NCBI GenBank assembly: GCA_024516155.1
Contig: JAJJXM010000023.1
Coordinates: 186,001 to 250,000, forward strand
Reading direction: 5' to 3'
Source: Pyronema omphalodes
Taxonomy: Eukaryota; Ascomycota; Pezizomycetes; Pezizales; Pyronemataceae
Length of the DNA: 64,000 nt
Positions 49,715-61,986 of this stretch are shown here, in pieces. Under the pieces are notes generated by a model that was not told the origin of the DNA, ran no database searches, and saw nothing but the letters and a program-made list of their open reading frames with translations. Position 1 is the stretch's first letter. Each line of letters starts with the position of its first letter. The position numbers and the translations under genes are program-made.

Positions 49715-51685
49715 TTACTCAACCCCGAACCCCTCCGATTCTCTAAACTCCTCCATCACAATCCTCAACAAATCCCTCTCCTCATCCCGCGCAAACACCG
49801 CCTCCACAGCCCCTCTAGCCAGTTCCCAAAGCTGTCGTTTCCGCAACCCAAAGTGTTGATGTACAATATAATATTCATCTGAAAGTTCCGAATAAAAGAC
49901 ACCCACATCATCAGTCTACCATAATTTATCATCAGCATATCATCCTGCTACTTATCCTATTCTCCAATCCCGTTTCTATATATCTCATCACCAGAATCAC
50001 GGGTCAAACTTACACTAACCGCCAGCGTACACTGTCCCCTTCCTCCATTCCACCACTCCCCAAAATGATGTTCCCCAAACGCCTTCACCTGCGGGTCCAT
50101 TTTCACCTTGACATTACAGCTAATACAAAGTTCCAGCGCCATTCGTTTCTCCAGTAACAAGGTTTTCACTATTTCTGAGCAATGGATCACATGGCCTAAT
50201 CGATCGGGGTGGTAGGATAAAAGAGTCAAGAGTTCTTCATCTGTGCTGCTTTGTGGGAGTTCTGCAAAGTGGATGGTTAGGCCTAAACCGGCGGATTTGG
50301 CGGCTGCGAAATGAGGGGCGAAGATGGAGGGGTTGCCTTTCTATCGAGATGGAGATGGTGAGGTTAGTGATGGATATGGGGGATATGGATATGGGGTGAG
50401 GTGAGGTGAGATGCGGTGATTGAAGGTGGCCATGTGTTTTCCATGCCATTACCATGCCATTACCATGCGTTTCACCGGTGATAAAAACCGGTGGATGGTA
50501 TGATGTAACTTTCCGGGCCTGGGGGGGAGAGTCAAAGCGGCATCATGGCGAACCAACTCCAGGGGTAGGAAAATGGTAGGTAATATGTCTCAGACACACC
50601 GACACTCAACGATGCCCAGAAATCTTCAATGCTCCAGGACCTCCAACCAAGAAATGCATGGAGATGTGGAAAGACAGCCTTAAACAAACCTCACCCCCTC
50701 GCCCCCTCGCCCCCTCACCCCCTCACCCCCTCTCTCTTCCTTCATCAAACTGGAAAATGATAACATACCAAAGGATCTCCACACAAATCCACCCCACAGA
50801 CTCCCTCATTTTTATATCTCTTTGCCAACTCCACTGTCTCCCAGGCCTTCTCCACATCATCTCTTCTGTCAATACTCAGAATTAATTTCGCTTTCATTTT
50901 CCCAGTCGATGCATTGAATTGCGAAATCGTATCCAAGACAGTCTCAACATATTTCTGTTTCGTTAACCCTGTCTCGGGGAAATCACGAGGTGTAGTACGA
51001 AGTTCTAGATAAATGACCCCATCGGCACAAAAGTCGTTTAAAACGGCCCGAGTAGAGAATTCGACAGCTGAGACGGTGTTTATTAGGGCATAGATGTATT
51101 TGGAGAAGAGCGGGAACTGTAGAATTGAGCACTGGATTAGTTGAGAGTTTGGGAATTGGACTGGCGGGAGGGGAATAGGGAAGGATCTTAGGATGCAGCT
51201 GGAGAGAACAGGTCATTGGCTTGGAAAATGCCCGATTGCTCGATCAAGTCCAGCAAGGCCAGACAAGGCGGGTAAAGATAGGGATAGAGTGATGATGTTT
51301 GGATACCAAGGTTTAAGGCGAGCAAGACATTCCATCTCAAACTGGCGTAACCCAACCTTGAGTCAAGTAAAACAATCGAATCAACATACGAACGCATTGA
51401 TATCTGTAACCCCCTCTTCAGGGATTACAAGTAATGGGTCTTCAAGTGCAAGCTCTGGGGATTCGGATTTCTTTTGTTGCCAGATTTGATGGAGAGTATC
51501 GCGGCGGATACTACCTGAGAGGTGAGCGTGGAGCTCCTGTGATGATCACGGTTAGCTATGTCAAGCTCTAGGACTGCTTTGTGCCCAATGGTGATATAGG
51601 TGATGAGCATTGAAGGCCCCTTAGGATAAGTGGATAAGTGGGGGTAGGATACTATTTTGGGAAGACGTTTGCAGAATTCCTTCAT
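49715..51685 (-). CDS. N6-methyl-AMP deaminase-like protein (ADAL/MAPDA), 351 aa, five exons
   Basis: Zinc-dependent amidohydrolase of the adenosine-deaminase superfamily; the ADAL branch hydrolyses N6-methyl-AMP to IMP in salvage of modified purines. Minus-strand exons 51653-51685, 51390-51536, 50769-51116, 50014-50340 and 49715-49915 sum to 352 codons with stop. Order of motifs: KRLPKI joined by splicing to ELHAHLSGSI (metal-binding HxH), GVIYLELRTTPR with TGLTKQKYVE (ADAL hallmark), LILSIDRRDD, GVDLCGDPL, LTIHFAELP (catalytic His and Glu), HPDRLGHVIH, ELCISCNVK, HHFGEWW and STDDVGVFYSELSDEY (metal/substrate Asp pair). The TDD motif is restored only when exon 4 is spliced at 50014. The first exon encodes just 11 residues. 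Introns 2 and 3 are long for this genome (273 and 428 bp), the latter repeat-rich. Confidence 0.92.
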
Positions 51686-54600
51686 GGCTTCTAGCTTCTA
51701 TCTTGTAACGCCTTGTTGCTCGCTTTGGTTGCTTTTGTTGCTGGGCTACCTGGACTCCCTGGGTTCGTATCTCGCCTTGCTCCCTTACTCGGTGTGGTCA
51801 CTTGCTGTGCTCACTCTGCTTCCCGGCCTAGGCTCGCCTTGTTCGTCTACTCCCTCACTCGCTGATGGTACTTGGTGTGACTGTCGAGTTTTATCGGCCG
51901 AGTGCGGGGTAGCTGGTGTTGCACTTGTAACTTGTACTTCTCAAAAGTGGAGATGGATATGCCGGACTGTCTTCCAGCTGTGCTTCTCGAACATATGTAC
52001 ACTCGCTCTAGCTCCGTCACTCCGGTCGCCGGCTATGCATCTAAAGTGCCTTCGTATGCAGCCTGTGCCGGCCCCGATCTCATATTATTTTTTTTTTTTG
52101 CAAGAAGCTGGGCTCGGTGAAGGTCTATGTATATACACATACATACATACATCAATCCATCTATCCATCTCCCGCAAGATGAGAACCCATTGTGTACATA
52201 CTTTGCTTACTGTGGCTGATGCTCTACCGAAAATGGCTTGCACTTTCATTCCGCGTTCTGGGGATCTCCATTACAGGAACCAGCCGGTTCTTCCGTAATG
52301 AGGGACTCCTACTGCATTGCTCATCGGCGAAAATCAATTGACGTTAGACGCAAGCTGGAAGCAGCAGAGAAGGTTCGACGGACGTTGTTATCAATCTATA
52401 CATACATCGTGACAGTGCGACACCCGACAAATCCAGGTACAGAGAAGGTCTCATGACCCCGGATTGATGAATTGCAGCTTTTGTTTGGTTGGCTGTTGGC
52501 TTCATCTTAGTAAGTGTTTCTCGCTAGAGGGAGCGAGTTTTTTTTTCTGCTTCGCCATTTTGACTTCGTCTACGACTAGTGGCGGTTAAGGATTGGTAGC
52601 GAGAAGCGTTCCTGAATCCTGAGTTTGGCTTTTGGGAGAGTCCCACTTTCCAGGAGAACCGCATTACAACATGACAACCACCAGAGGACCATGACGGTTC
52701 AATTCAAACAAACTCTGAGACAGCCGTCATCGGGAATCCGATCAGAATGCCTGTATTTTGCCATGGACTCCTAAAGACATGGAGAAAAAAAAAAGTGCCT
52801 CCCTGTTTATCCGTCCCGGATGTAATTTGCGATTTTCAGGTCCTTCCTCGCCAAACAGACTAACAACAACGCTTCTGTCTGAGGAATATTCTGCGGATGG
52901 ATCTAATAATCTACCTTATTAATTGGCTGAGGCGGGTACATTATATGTACGAGCCTTCCTCATTTGACTACTTACTGGCTTCTTGGATATGATTTTGTTC
53001 CGCAGTGCACAGAAGCAACCGACGCCGCCGGAGAACGCGGTGTCGCGGTGCACTGTATCTTTATTCTCCCACAACCCGCGTTCGACACCAGTCCGTAGGT
53101 AATCTACAAAACACCCGCAAAACACCCGCAAAAGACGGACGAAAAAAGATAGAGCCAAGAAGAAAGAGCGGCCACCCTTCATAAAAAAAATGGCCGCTTT
53201 GCTGCTTTCCCGTCTAGGGAGAGAATCGAACATCTCCACTCCTAGTGGAGGACTTCCCATCTTGTTGACAGGGATGCTAAACGTGTATGTCGAGGTTAGA
53301 CCAACTTTTTAGCGTCTTTTTTTTTCGAAAAAAATCCACCCAAACTACTTTTCTAATGAGTCGCAAGGGTGGGGTACGTTCAGACGAAAAGGAAAACGTA
53401 ACAGGTTTAGCTCAACACAAAGACGCTATATCTGACGAACTAATTCGAATAGCGTCAAAATAGTGTGTTGCTGGCTCCGATGCCGACGTGTCGGGTGCGG
53501 AGAACTCAACATTGCCGCAGCGAGAGCGGGCAGATCTGGTGATGGTAGCGACGGCACGCGAAGGTTGAAGATTCATCCGTCCATGCCAGCCTGCCAACTA
53601 CAGGAACACAACCACCACCACAACCACCACAAAATATGAGAGGGCTATTGTAGGATTGACTCAATACTATATGAATATCACCAGAAAGTCCTCCGTTTAC
53701 AAGCACGCATACCATTTTTACATTTTACAATTTCCGCTAAATTTATTGGAAAACTGAAAGATGGGAACAGTTTCTCACCCAGATTTTAGGTCTTAGCGCG
53801 AGAGAAAATTTAGACACCCCTGTCCACAAGATGGGAAGTCCTCCAGTACATAGCAGCCCTTGTCTAGCTGAGACAGGGAAGAATGGGCATCTCGGATGGT
53901 CTCTTCGCCTGGGCTTGGTCGCGACACAGCCAGCAACCAGCCCGTGCTCATCATCTGGCACTGGTCGCGTCGTGAAGGAGGAGTGGAGGTGGAGGCAGGT
54001 GTAATCAAGATGAACAGAGGTTAGAGTGGACTCTGTCGGGAGACAGCTTTTCGCAGCCACAGAAGGCCGAGCGAGCAGGCCAGTTTATCGAGTGACCATC
54101 CAGGCCATCGACCATCCAGACCAGACACAGCAAGCAGCAGCAGCAGCAGCAGCAGCAGCAACCCAGCAGACTGACTGACTGTCTTTAGTTCGCTCTCTAG
54201 CAGCCGTCCCCCTTTCCTCCCCCGTCCACCCCCCCCAAACACTCATCCACCCACCCCCCGTTCATTCGCTCCTCACCGCACCACCACTATTACCACTACC
54301 CACTACTACCACCACCACCACCCCTTCGCTGCTGCTTGCTGCTATCCAACCACCACCAACCCGTTTACCCAACCCCATCCTCTCGATCAAAAGTCAACCA
54401 GAGACACACAATCGTCAACTGCGTGCCAGGCGAACGTCCAGTCCTTCCCCCTCCCCCCCTCCGAACACCACCACTACCACCGCGTCCATTCAACCCACCC
54501 CCCGACACAAATCCAGTCCGTCAGCATCAGGAAGTGATTTGCAAAATAGTGCTGGCAGCGGGTCACTCGCTTCTCTCGTTTACCACAAACATACCCGACC

Positions 54601-54752
54601 GACCCCAGCAGGCAGCAGCAGACGGTACTTTTCCGAGAAATCAACCTATACCACCGTCTCTGCTCCACATCCAACACTACTACCACACGCAACCACTGTC
54701 GTATACCACCGCCCCCTAATCACGACGTGTTCAAATAAACAATACCGACAAA
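51686..54752. other. 3.1-kb intergenic region between ADAL and G-beta
   Basis: Divergent promoter region. A 213-codon frame at 51657-52298 overlaps the ADAL first exon on the other strand and has no family features. A CATACATACATAC run lies near 52137. From 54.1 kb a CAG array and a long C/A-rich stretch form the probable long 5' leader and promoter of the G-beta gene. Confidence 0.55.
54128..54161. repeat. (CAG)n microsatellite
   Basis: About nine CAG copies, about 590 bp before the G-beta start codon, probably within promoter or leader. Confidence 0.9.
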
Positions 54753-56043
54753 ATGTCTGATATTCAAGATCGTATCGCCGCCGCGCGACGAGAGGCCGAG
54801 AACCTCAAGGCGAGGATAAAGGCAAAGAAGGAGGAATTGGCCGATGCGGACTGTGAGAATCCAGACCCGTGCAATTGTAGCTGTGTTTGTGATACGAGTC
54901 ATTTTACTGACTGCTTGTGTTTTTGTGAATAGTGCGACAGGTCGCAAAGGAGACATTGGAGCCTCTCCCCCGTACTAATATGAAAGTTAGAAAGAACTTG
55001 AAGGGTCATTTGGCGAAGATTTACGCCATGCACTGGTCGACCGACAGAAGACACCTTGTTTCCGCTTCGCAAGATGGAAAGTTGATTATCTGGGACGCCT
55101 ACACAACGAACAAGGTTCACGCGATTCCCCTTCGTTCTTCGTGGGTCATGACCTGTGCCTACGCTCCCTCCGGAAACTTTGTCGCATGTGGAGGTCTCGA
55201 CAACATCTGTTCCGTCTACAACTTGTCAACTAGGGATGGACCTACACGCGTCGCTCGTGAATTGTCTGGACACTCTGGATATCTCTCCTGCTGTCGTTTC
55301 ATCAACGACAGACGCATTCTTACGTCCTCTGGAGACATGACGTGTATGTTGTGGGATATTGATACCGGTGCTAAGATCACCGAGTTTTCCGACCACTTGG
55401 GAGACGTTATGAGTTTGAGCATTAACCCTACTAACCAAAACATTTTCGTTTCTGGAGCTTGTGACGCTTTCGCAAAACTTTGGGATGTTCGTACCGGAAA
55501 GGCTGTCCAGACTTTCGCTGGTCACGAGTCGGATATCAACGCCGTTCAGTTCTTCCCTGACGGAAACGCCTTCGGAACTGGATCTGACGATGCTACTTGC
55601 CGTCTCTTCGACATCCGTGCCGACAGAGAGCTTAACAACTACTCGGTATGCTAAATCAGATGAATTGTGCTTTGACATAAGAGGTGCATATATTAACGCG
55701 ATGCTTTACTAGTCTGATCAAATTTTGTGCGGAATTACATCAGTTGCTTTCTCGGTATCTGGAAGATTACTATTCGCTGGATACGATGACTTTGAGTGCA
55801 AGGTAGGTTTTGGGTGGCAATTCAATGATGTAATGGGGGCTGACAGCTGCAGGTCTGGGATGTTTTGCGTGGAGAGCGTGTCGGAACCCTTTCTGGACAC
55901 GACAACAGAGTTTCTTGCTTGGGTGTCAGTAATGATGGAATCAGTTTGTGCACGGGATCTTGGGACTCGCTGGTGCGTATCATGATTTCCTCCTATTCCA
56001 AAGCAATTACTAACCCCCCTCATAGCTCAAGGTCTGGGCATAA
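54753..56043 (+). CDS. Heterotrimeric G-protein beta subunit, 346 aa, five exons
   Basis: WD40 propeller protein that pairs with a G-gamma subunit and couples receptors to cAMP and MAP-kinase pathways controlling growth, mating and virulence in fungi. Exons 54753-54852, 54933-55645, 55713-55802, 55853-55972 and 56026-56043 (1041 nt). An N-terminal coiled coil ([20 protein letters not shown]) binds gamma. Seven WD repeats follow, beginning [20 protein letters not shown] and running through [73 protein letters not shown] and [19 protein letters not shown] to GSWDSLLKVWA. Conservation with fungal orthologues (Neurospora GNB-1, Aspergillus SfaD) is very high. The last exon encodes only LKVWA, one residue short of the usual ending with a final aromatic residue. 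Confidence 0.97.
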
Positions 56044-57233
56044 GAGAAAACTAGCGAAACAACAATCGAGCACGGATGATATCACTCAACATAATATGCG
56101 TTTTTCTTATCAATTTCTTTTCAAATTTTCTTTTCTCAAATTTGTTTCACATTTTTTTTTACATGGCGAATGAGGTTTGGAGAATATCTTTTTTTTTTTT
56201 TGCGAAAAACCTGCCTGGAGGAGTCTACGTTTAATGCTTTCTGAAACCACCACACACACCCCGCTTAACCCCCCTACCTCTCTACAACAAACAATGCGCA
56301 CAATTGGTTACTTTATTCGGAGTCTGCGGGTTTTTTGTCTTTTTTACACACAAATCTTATATTTTTTTTTTTACAAAGTACGAAAGAATATGGTTCATAT
56401 GATGGGAAACGCGCAGGAGATATTACTAGCAAGTTTTTTTTTTTTTTTCGTTTTATGATACTCTGATTCAAAATAGCGAGCGAGCCAGTCGAGATTTACG
56501 AGAAACGTTTAGAATCTCTTGACTATAAAATTTTCGGACCCCTCCTCCCATTGTGTGTTGTAAAAAAAAAACCACCCCCCGTATTTCTTTTTTGTACTTT
56601 TTTTTTTTTTTTTTTTTTTTTCTTTTGTAACCTATAACTGTATTTGTTTGAGGCTTTGTCAACATTCATTCTTTCTTTTTGATATCCCCCCTTTTTCTTT
56701 TTTTTTTTTTTTTGTTTTTTTTGTTATTGCTACTGTTGAGAGTTGAGGTTTTGTAAAGTGATATGGTTGTGTTTTTTTTTTTTTTGTGATTGTGATTGTG
56801 ATTGTGTTTTGTTGTGGTTGTGTTTTGTTGTGGTTATTGTTATTGTTATCTTTAACTTAGATCTAGCTGGTATTCTGGATATTTGATTTGTTGTTTTTTT
56901 TATTACTTTTTTTTACTCTGGTCTCTGGTCTATGGACTTTATGGTTTGAGTGAGTGAGTGTTTGTGAGTGTTTGTGAGTGATTCTTTTGTTGTGACTATC
57001 TCTTGTGTCTTTTGTGTCTTGTGTCTTTTGTGTCTTTTGTGACTTGTGTCTTTTGTGACTACAGTACCTCTATGTGTTTTTACTTACTTGTCTTGTTTAC
57101 TTACTTGTCTTGTTTACTCATTTGTTTATTTACTTATTTACTTGTCTTGTTTACTCATTTGTTCGTTTACTTACTTCCGCACTGTTTATTTGTTTATTTA
57201 CTTACTTATTTATTTACCTGATTTGATTTGATT

Positions 57234-57266
57234 TTCTTGAACGTTCCCAACCTTAAGGTTATGACG
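57234..57266 (+). repeat. Dispersed 33-bp repeat, copy 2
   Basis: Begins TTCTTGAACGTTCCCAACC and ends AAGGTTATGACG; two differences from 45197-45229. Core AACCTTAAGGTT is palindromic here. Confidence 0.85.
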
Positions 57267-57480
57267 ATGCTTGTGCTTATGCGCCGTTTACTTGTTTGCG
57301 TGTGTTTTATAGGGGAAGGGGAATGAATTTTATTTGCGTTTATTTGGTTTATTTGGTTTATTTGGTTTATTTGGGTTATTTGGGTTATCTGGGTTTCCTA
57401 TTTATCATCTTCTAAATCCTCTTATGAAAATCTCCTAAATCCTTTATGAAAATCCTCTTATGAAATCCTCTTATGAAAAT

Positions 57481-57640
57481 CCATCACAGTGACAAGCAAA
57501 ATCCATCGCAGTGACAACCAAAATCCATCGCAGTGAAATCCTTATGAAAATCATCGCAGTGAAATCCATCACCCCAAAATCCATCGCAGTGACAACAAAA
57601 ATCCATCACCCCAAAATCCATCGCAGTGACAACCAAACCA
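57481..57640. repeat. Degenerate tandem repeat (AAAATCCATCGCAGTGACAA type)
   Basis: About seven irregular copies of an approximately 20-bp unit ATCCATC(G/A)CAGTGACAAC(C)AAA, some truncated or ending CACCCCAAA. CCAAACCACAAA and CCATCCAGTC repeats follow to about 57745. Confidence 0.85.
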
Positions 57641-57944
57641 CAAACCAAACCAAACCACAAACCAAACCAAAGTTCAGCAAAAACAGTCCATCCAGTCCAG
57701 TCCATCCAGTCCATCCAGTCCCGTCCGCCAACTTCAGACCAGTCCCGTCCGCCAACTTCGAACAGACAGCCACTGAGATCCAGTCCCGTCTGCCAACCCA
57801 AAAGCCCGGATGGGATCATGGGTTTCGGGTTTCGGGACAGCGGGTTTCGGGTTTCGGATGTGGTGGTTTACTTCAAGGTTTACTTCAAGGTTTCCAGACG
57901 TAGGCCGCAGTGAGCAGCGATGTTTTCAGCAGCGATGTTTTCAG

Positions 57945-58029
57945 TACGAGGTTCTGGACAAAAGTGACCGTCACCCCGCGCGGCGCTTAGCACAGAAAAG
58001 TGACGGTCACTTTTGTCCAGCACCTCGTA
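57945..58029 (-). mobile_element. 81-bp palindromic MITE, copy 2 (inverted core)
   Basis: Element 57947-58027, also exactly 81 bp and TA-flanked. Ends CGAGGTTCTGGACAAAAGTG and the complement match copy 1, while the core GGCGCTTAGCACAG is the reverse complement of the core at 45.8 kb. It therefore sits in opposite orientation. The arms are more perfectly paired than in copy 1, suggesting a younger insertion. Confidence 0.88.
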
Positions 58030-58142
58030 CTGTAGTAAATGAACCATGAACAATGAAATAACGCTTCATGCTGGCTGCTGAAATGTGGGAATGTAGGAAA
58101 GGGTTATGAAGGTTTTTACACCTTGCTCTGTAAAGATATGGT

Positions 58143-58192
58143 TTGATTGGTGATTGGTGATTGGTGATTGGTGATTGGTGATTGGTGATTGG
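58143..58192. repeat. (TGATTGG)n array, about 7 copies
   Basis: Perfect 7-bp tandem repeat. Confidence 0.93.
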
Positions 58193-58422
58193 TTATGTAG
58201 AGGCGGGATTGGGGTGTAGGAGCGGGAGATAGGGGCGGGGTGTAGGGGCGGGGTGTAGAGGCGGGGTATGGTGTATGGTGTATGGTGTATGGTGTAATTC
58301 AAATATCGATATCGATATCAACAAACATCACTCTATTCCCAGACGAGCAAGAATCACCCAATCACCAACAGCGCAAGAATAACCCAATCACCAACAGCGC
58401 AAGAATTAGGAATACGCCAATA

Positions 58423-58529
58423 TCCACATCCACATCACCATCACCATCACCATCCCCATCACCGTCACCAATATCACCATCACCATCCCCATCACCGTCA
58501 CCATCCCCATCACCATCACCGTCACCCAG
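58423..58529. repeat. CACCATCACC-type tandem array
   Basis: Mix of CATCAC, CATCCC and CGTCAC hexamers over about 105 bp with a higher-order period near 40 bp. Confidence 0.85.
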
Positions 58530-59486
58530 TCCTCCAAGACCCTGACTTTCTGCCTTTCGCCTTTCCGATCAAGACCCTGCCTTTCGCCTTTCGCCTTTCG
58601 CCTTTTCGATCAAGAGTTGTTTTAATTTTTATTCAACAAGAATGGGAAAGTATGGGAAGGATGCATTGTACTGCGGGGTGAAGGAGCATTCTTATTCATC
58701 AATTCATCAATTAATTCATCAGCAAGATCCTTCTTTTGTTTTTGTTCGACTTTGACTTTAACTTTGACTTTTTTTTCATTTTTTTTTTTTTCATTTAGCT
58801 TTGACTTTTTTTCTTCTTTTCATTTTTTTTTTATTCAACTTTATTCAACTTCAACTTTCAACCTCAACTTCCATTCATTCATTCATTCATTCACTCGTTC
58901 TCCAAAAACCCCCAAAAACCCCCAAAAACCCCAAAATCTCCAAAATCTCCAAAAACCCCAAAACCCCAAAACCCCAAAATCTCCAAAATCTCCAAAATCT
59001 CCAAAAAAACTGCGGGCTGCGAGTTACGAGTGACAGGTAGTGACAGGTAGTGATGCTAGTCCCGTCCCGTCTATGCTGCCTCTAGGACCGATAGGACCGT
59101 GCTGAACTCTGGACTCTGAATAGGACGGGATGGGATGGGATGGGATGGGATCGGACGGGATCGGACGGGATGGGATGGGATTGGCGGTTTGAAGGATTGG
59201 TGGTAGTGGTGGTAGCGGTGCGGTGGTAGCGGTGGTATTGTGGATGGTAGGTACTCGGGAAACCGGGAAACCAACCATGGGAAACTAGGTAAGCATTACT
59301 GGATTCATGAAGGGTCACTCGAAAGCGATCAGCCACTAGAGACTGTTTTTTTCTTTTGTTTTTTTTTTTTGGATTACGGATTATGGGTTATGGGTTATGG
59401 GCTATGATATTTTGCTGAGGGGTATTACGATGTGTTGTGGTTTATTTTATTGTATTGGGTAGAGTTGGATGTGTGGGGGTTGAAGC

Positions 59487-59571
59487 AGGATTGAAGGAGG
59501 ATTGAAGGAGGATTGAAGGAGGATTGAAGGAGGATTGAAGGAGGATTGAAGGAGGATTGAAGGAGGATTGA
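59487..59571. repeat. 11-bp tandem array (AGGAGGATTGA), about 7.7 copies
   Basis: Essentially perfect 11-bp period, ending in GAATAGAAAC. Confidence 0.93.
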
Positions 59572-60797
59572 ATAGAAACAAAACTAGATAGATAAAACTA
59601 GATAAAACTAGATAGAACAAGATAGAAGTAATATAGCAGAAAGAATATAGAAGGAATAATCCATACTGGCACTATACATCACCAAGCAACATCACCAAGC
59701 AACATCAACATCAACATCAATAACATCAACCCACCATATCCCATATCCCATATCCCATATCCTATATCCCCTAACCTGTAGCTACTAGCTACATAATCAA
59801 ACTACTTCAGCAGCAGCAATTAAGCGTCACTACGAAAGTTTTTATATGCTGGAAATAGAATATACTGGAAATATACTAGAAATATGCAGGAAATGATGTC
59901 ACCGCAGCTGCAGCTGCTGCTGCGAATAATGTTTGGACCCAGCCCAGGTAAACTGTCGACTAAAAAAAATAGATGGCTTGGACTCATGGTCTTGCTGTTA
60001 TTTGCTGTTATTTGCTGTTCTGTAAGGTCTTGTCCGGTCTTGTCTGGTCTCGTCTGGTCTTTTTGGTTTTATGGACAGGGGCTGTTCGTTTAAGTTGTAG
60101 ACGGGACCGGATGACTGTGGTGGTCCTGGATGGTCCGCTCAGCGCTGTCCTGTTCGGTCCGCCGTCCTGGACAACTATACCGAACTCTGCCAGTAAACAA
60201 CAAAAGCCAAAATATCTCAGAAATATACCCCTAGTGCCTAGGCCAAAAAGTTACGTATACATGGTATTACTTTCTTACTCGCTCACTTGTATGTTAACGG
60301 CGTTTAATGGTGTTTAATATTGTTGCAGTTTCTTCATCGTTCTTAATTGTGCTGTGTGTTTTGAGATTTCAGACTTGAGGATTACTTTTAGTGTTATATG
60401 CGGTTGTGTTTTGGAAGTTGTGATTTTGGAGTGCTGATGGCGAAGTAAGGACTTGATGTAGGTGAAAGGTCTTTGTGAAAGGTCTCATGCAGGAAGTTGT
60501 AAAACTGAGATGGATAGATAGATGAATAAAAGAAAGATGTATATTCCTCACTAATCCGTACTTGTATCAAAGAACATTTATACGTGGGTATAAAAGACAC
60601 TAACTAAACTTTACACCTGTAATGAAAATCGTAAAATCACACTTCCAAAAAAAAAATAAAAAAAAAATAAATAAATTCAAACGTCAAACGCCACAATATC
60701 CTGGATGAATCATAAAAACCGCTGTCCCTTCCTACCACCATCCACCCCCCCCCACCCACCCAGATTGCCAAACCAAAACTTACGTCTCCTTACCATC

Positions 60798-61986
60798 CTA
60801 TCGGTAAGATCCGCCAATCGTTCCAGTTTCCTGCGACGGCAACCTCTGATGCCCCCGTCCCTTCTTCGAACTCCCCCTCTCCTCTCTCCCCCTACTTTTC
60901 CCCCGTTCCTTTCTGCTTCCCCTGTGAGATTCCGGATCATATTCCCTTCTAGATCCACTATATCCCCTATCATCCCTATGGCTATGAACTCTGTCATTAT
61001 ACCCCACGCCACCATAGGATGGCGGAGGATGCGCTACGGGCTGCGTGTAGATTATTCCCTCTTCGATTTCTACTTCGCCCAGGGAGGGGTCGGGTTGTGG
61101 GGGTAGCCCGGATTTACGGAGGTTGCGACGCCCACGGGATCGGAGGTGGTCTTCGAGGAGAATGGCGTTGCGGGTATTGGCCTTTGGGGTGTAGGGTTAG
61201 CGGGGATTTTTATCTCAAAACTAAAGTAGCCTTCGAGATGCTGAGGTTACAGGATATGATATGATGATGGGATAGCAAGATATATTAGTCCGATGAGCCC
61301 TACAGAGGACCTAATGTATGTAGATCATGCGGGGTAATTGGGCTCCGGTGAATCTTGTCTTTGCAAACTCGAAACCTCAAGACATCTCCAGTTCTTGGCG
61401 TTCTTGGAAAGGGGCACAAATAAACGTACCTTATAAGCGATATCTGCCAAATCTCCAATGATGGGAATCAATCCAACCACAAAATCAAGTGCGATGTTGA
61501 ATATCATTCTGATTAATACTGAATTTGGAAGCTTGGCCTCTGCGGCGGTTTTGACGACTAGACATGAGAGCATCACATCTATCACGTCTCCTACTGCGGG
61601 AAAGAGACCTATTACTGAACCCCAACCTGTATTTCGAGTTGGTTAGAAGATATTCAGACTACCTCCTCCTCTATCTCAAGAGACAAAATAAATAAAGAAT
61701 TGAGAGGAACAGGATATGGCTTACCGATTTTGAATCCACAGCAAGTTCCCAAGGCCATATCCAGCCGGTAAGCTCTTCTCTTAACTTTAACCAAGATCTC
61801 TTGGTCTTCTTCACTCAAGCCAGGCGGGAGAGCTTTCTTTTGTTTCTTCATCCGTGGTTTCCCACTGAAACTAGCTAACTTCTTGGTGGGTACATATTCA
61901 AAGTAGGGATCTTCCCGGCCTTGTTTATTGTCGAGGGTTTCTTTGAGGATTTTGTCGAAGACTAGTTTACCGATGAGGGATGTCAT
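60798..61986 (-). CDS. DUF4112 membrane protein, 280 aa, three exons
   Basis: Conserved fungal and bacterial DUF4112 family; biochemical role unknown. Minus-strand exons 61725-61986, 61430-61626 and 60798-61181 (843 nt, in phase). The N-terminal 87 residues are hydrophilic and basic (GKPRMKKQKKALPPGLSEED). The family core follows: RLDMALGTCCGFKIGWGSVI, GLFPAVGDVIDVMLS and then LDFVVGLIPIIGDLADIAYK, the paired G(L/I)(F/I)P..GD motifs that define DUF4112, and finally NTRNAILLEDHL. Two hydrophobic segments suggest membrane association. The tail (last 90 residues) is Arg/Ser/Glu/Gly-rich (SGSRREYDPESHRGSRKERG), as is common in fungal members. The domain is complete only after splicing; each exon alone looks unremarkable. 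Confidence 0.9.

Larger units (their letters stand above)
56044..57944. other. G-beta 3' flank, poly-T and tandem-repeat region
   Basis: No gene. Many T runs (up to about 26 T near 56599-56625), TGTGATTGTGATTG repeats near 56785, CTTACTTGTCTTGTTTA-type degenerate repeats 57065-57220, TTTATTTGG repeats 57340-57390, the 33-bp dispersed repeat, and a degenerate tandem array from 57481. Confidence 0.75.
58030..60797. other. Minisatellite-rich intergenic region
   Basis: No gene. Successive simple repeats: TGATTGG array, GGGGCGGGGTGTAG units near 58215-58265, CACCATCACC array, GCCTTTCGCC repeats near 58550-58610, CCAAAAACCCC and AAATCTCC repeats 58900-59008, GGGAT/CGGAC repeats 59127-59177, the 11-bp AGGAGGATTGA array, CATATCC repeats near 59735-59768, and GTCTTGTCTGGTCT-like repeats near 60025-60065. 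Confidence 0.8.

Noticed and set aside
51657..52298. 213-codon frame on the plus strand, Leu/Ser-rich
   Set aside because: Overlaps the ADAL first exon antisense, no family features, low-complexity composition; best explained as promoter-region chance frame.
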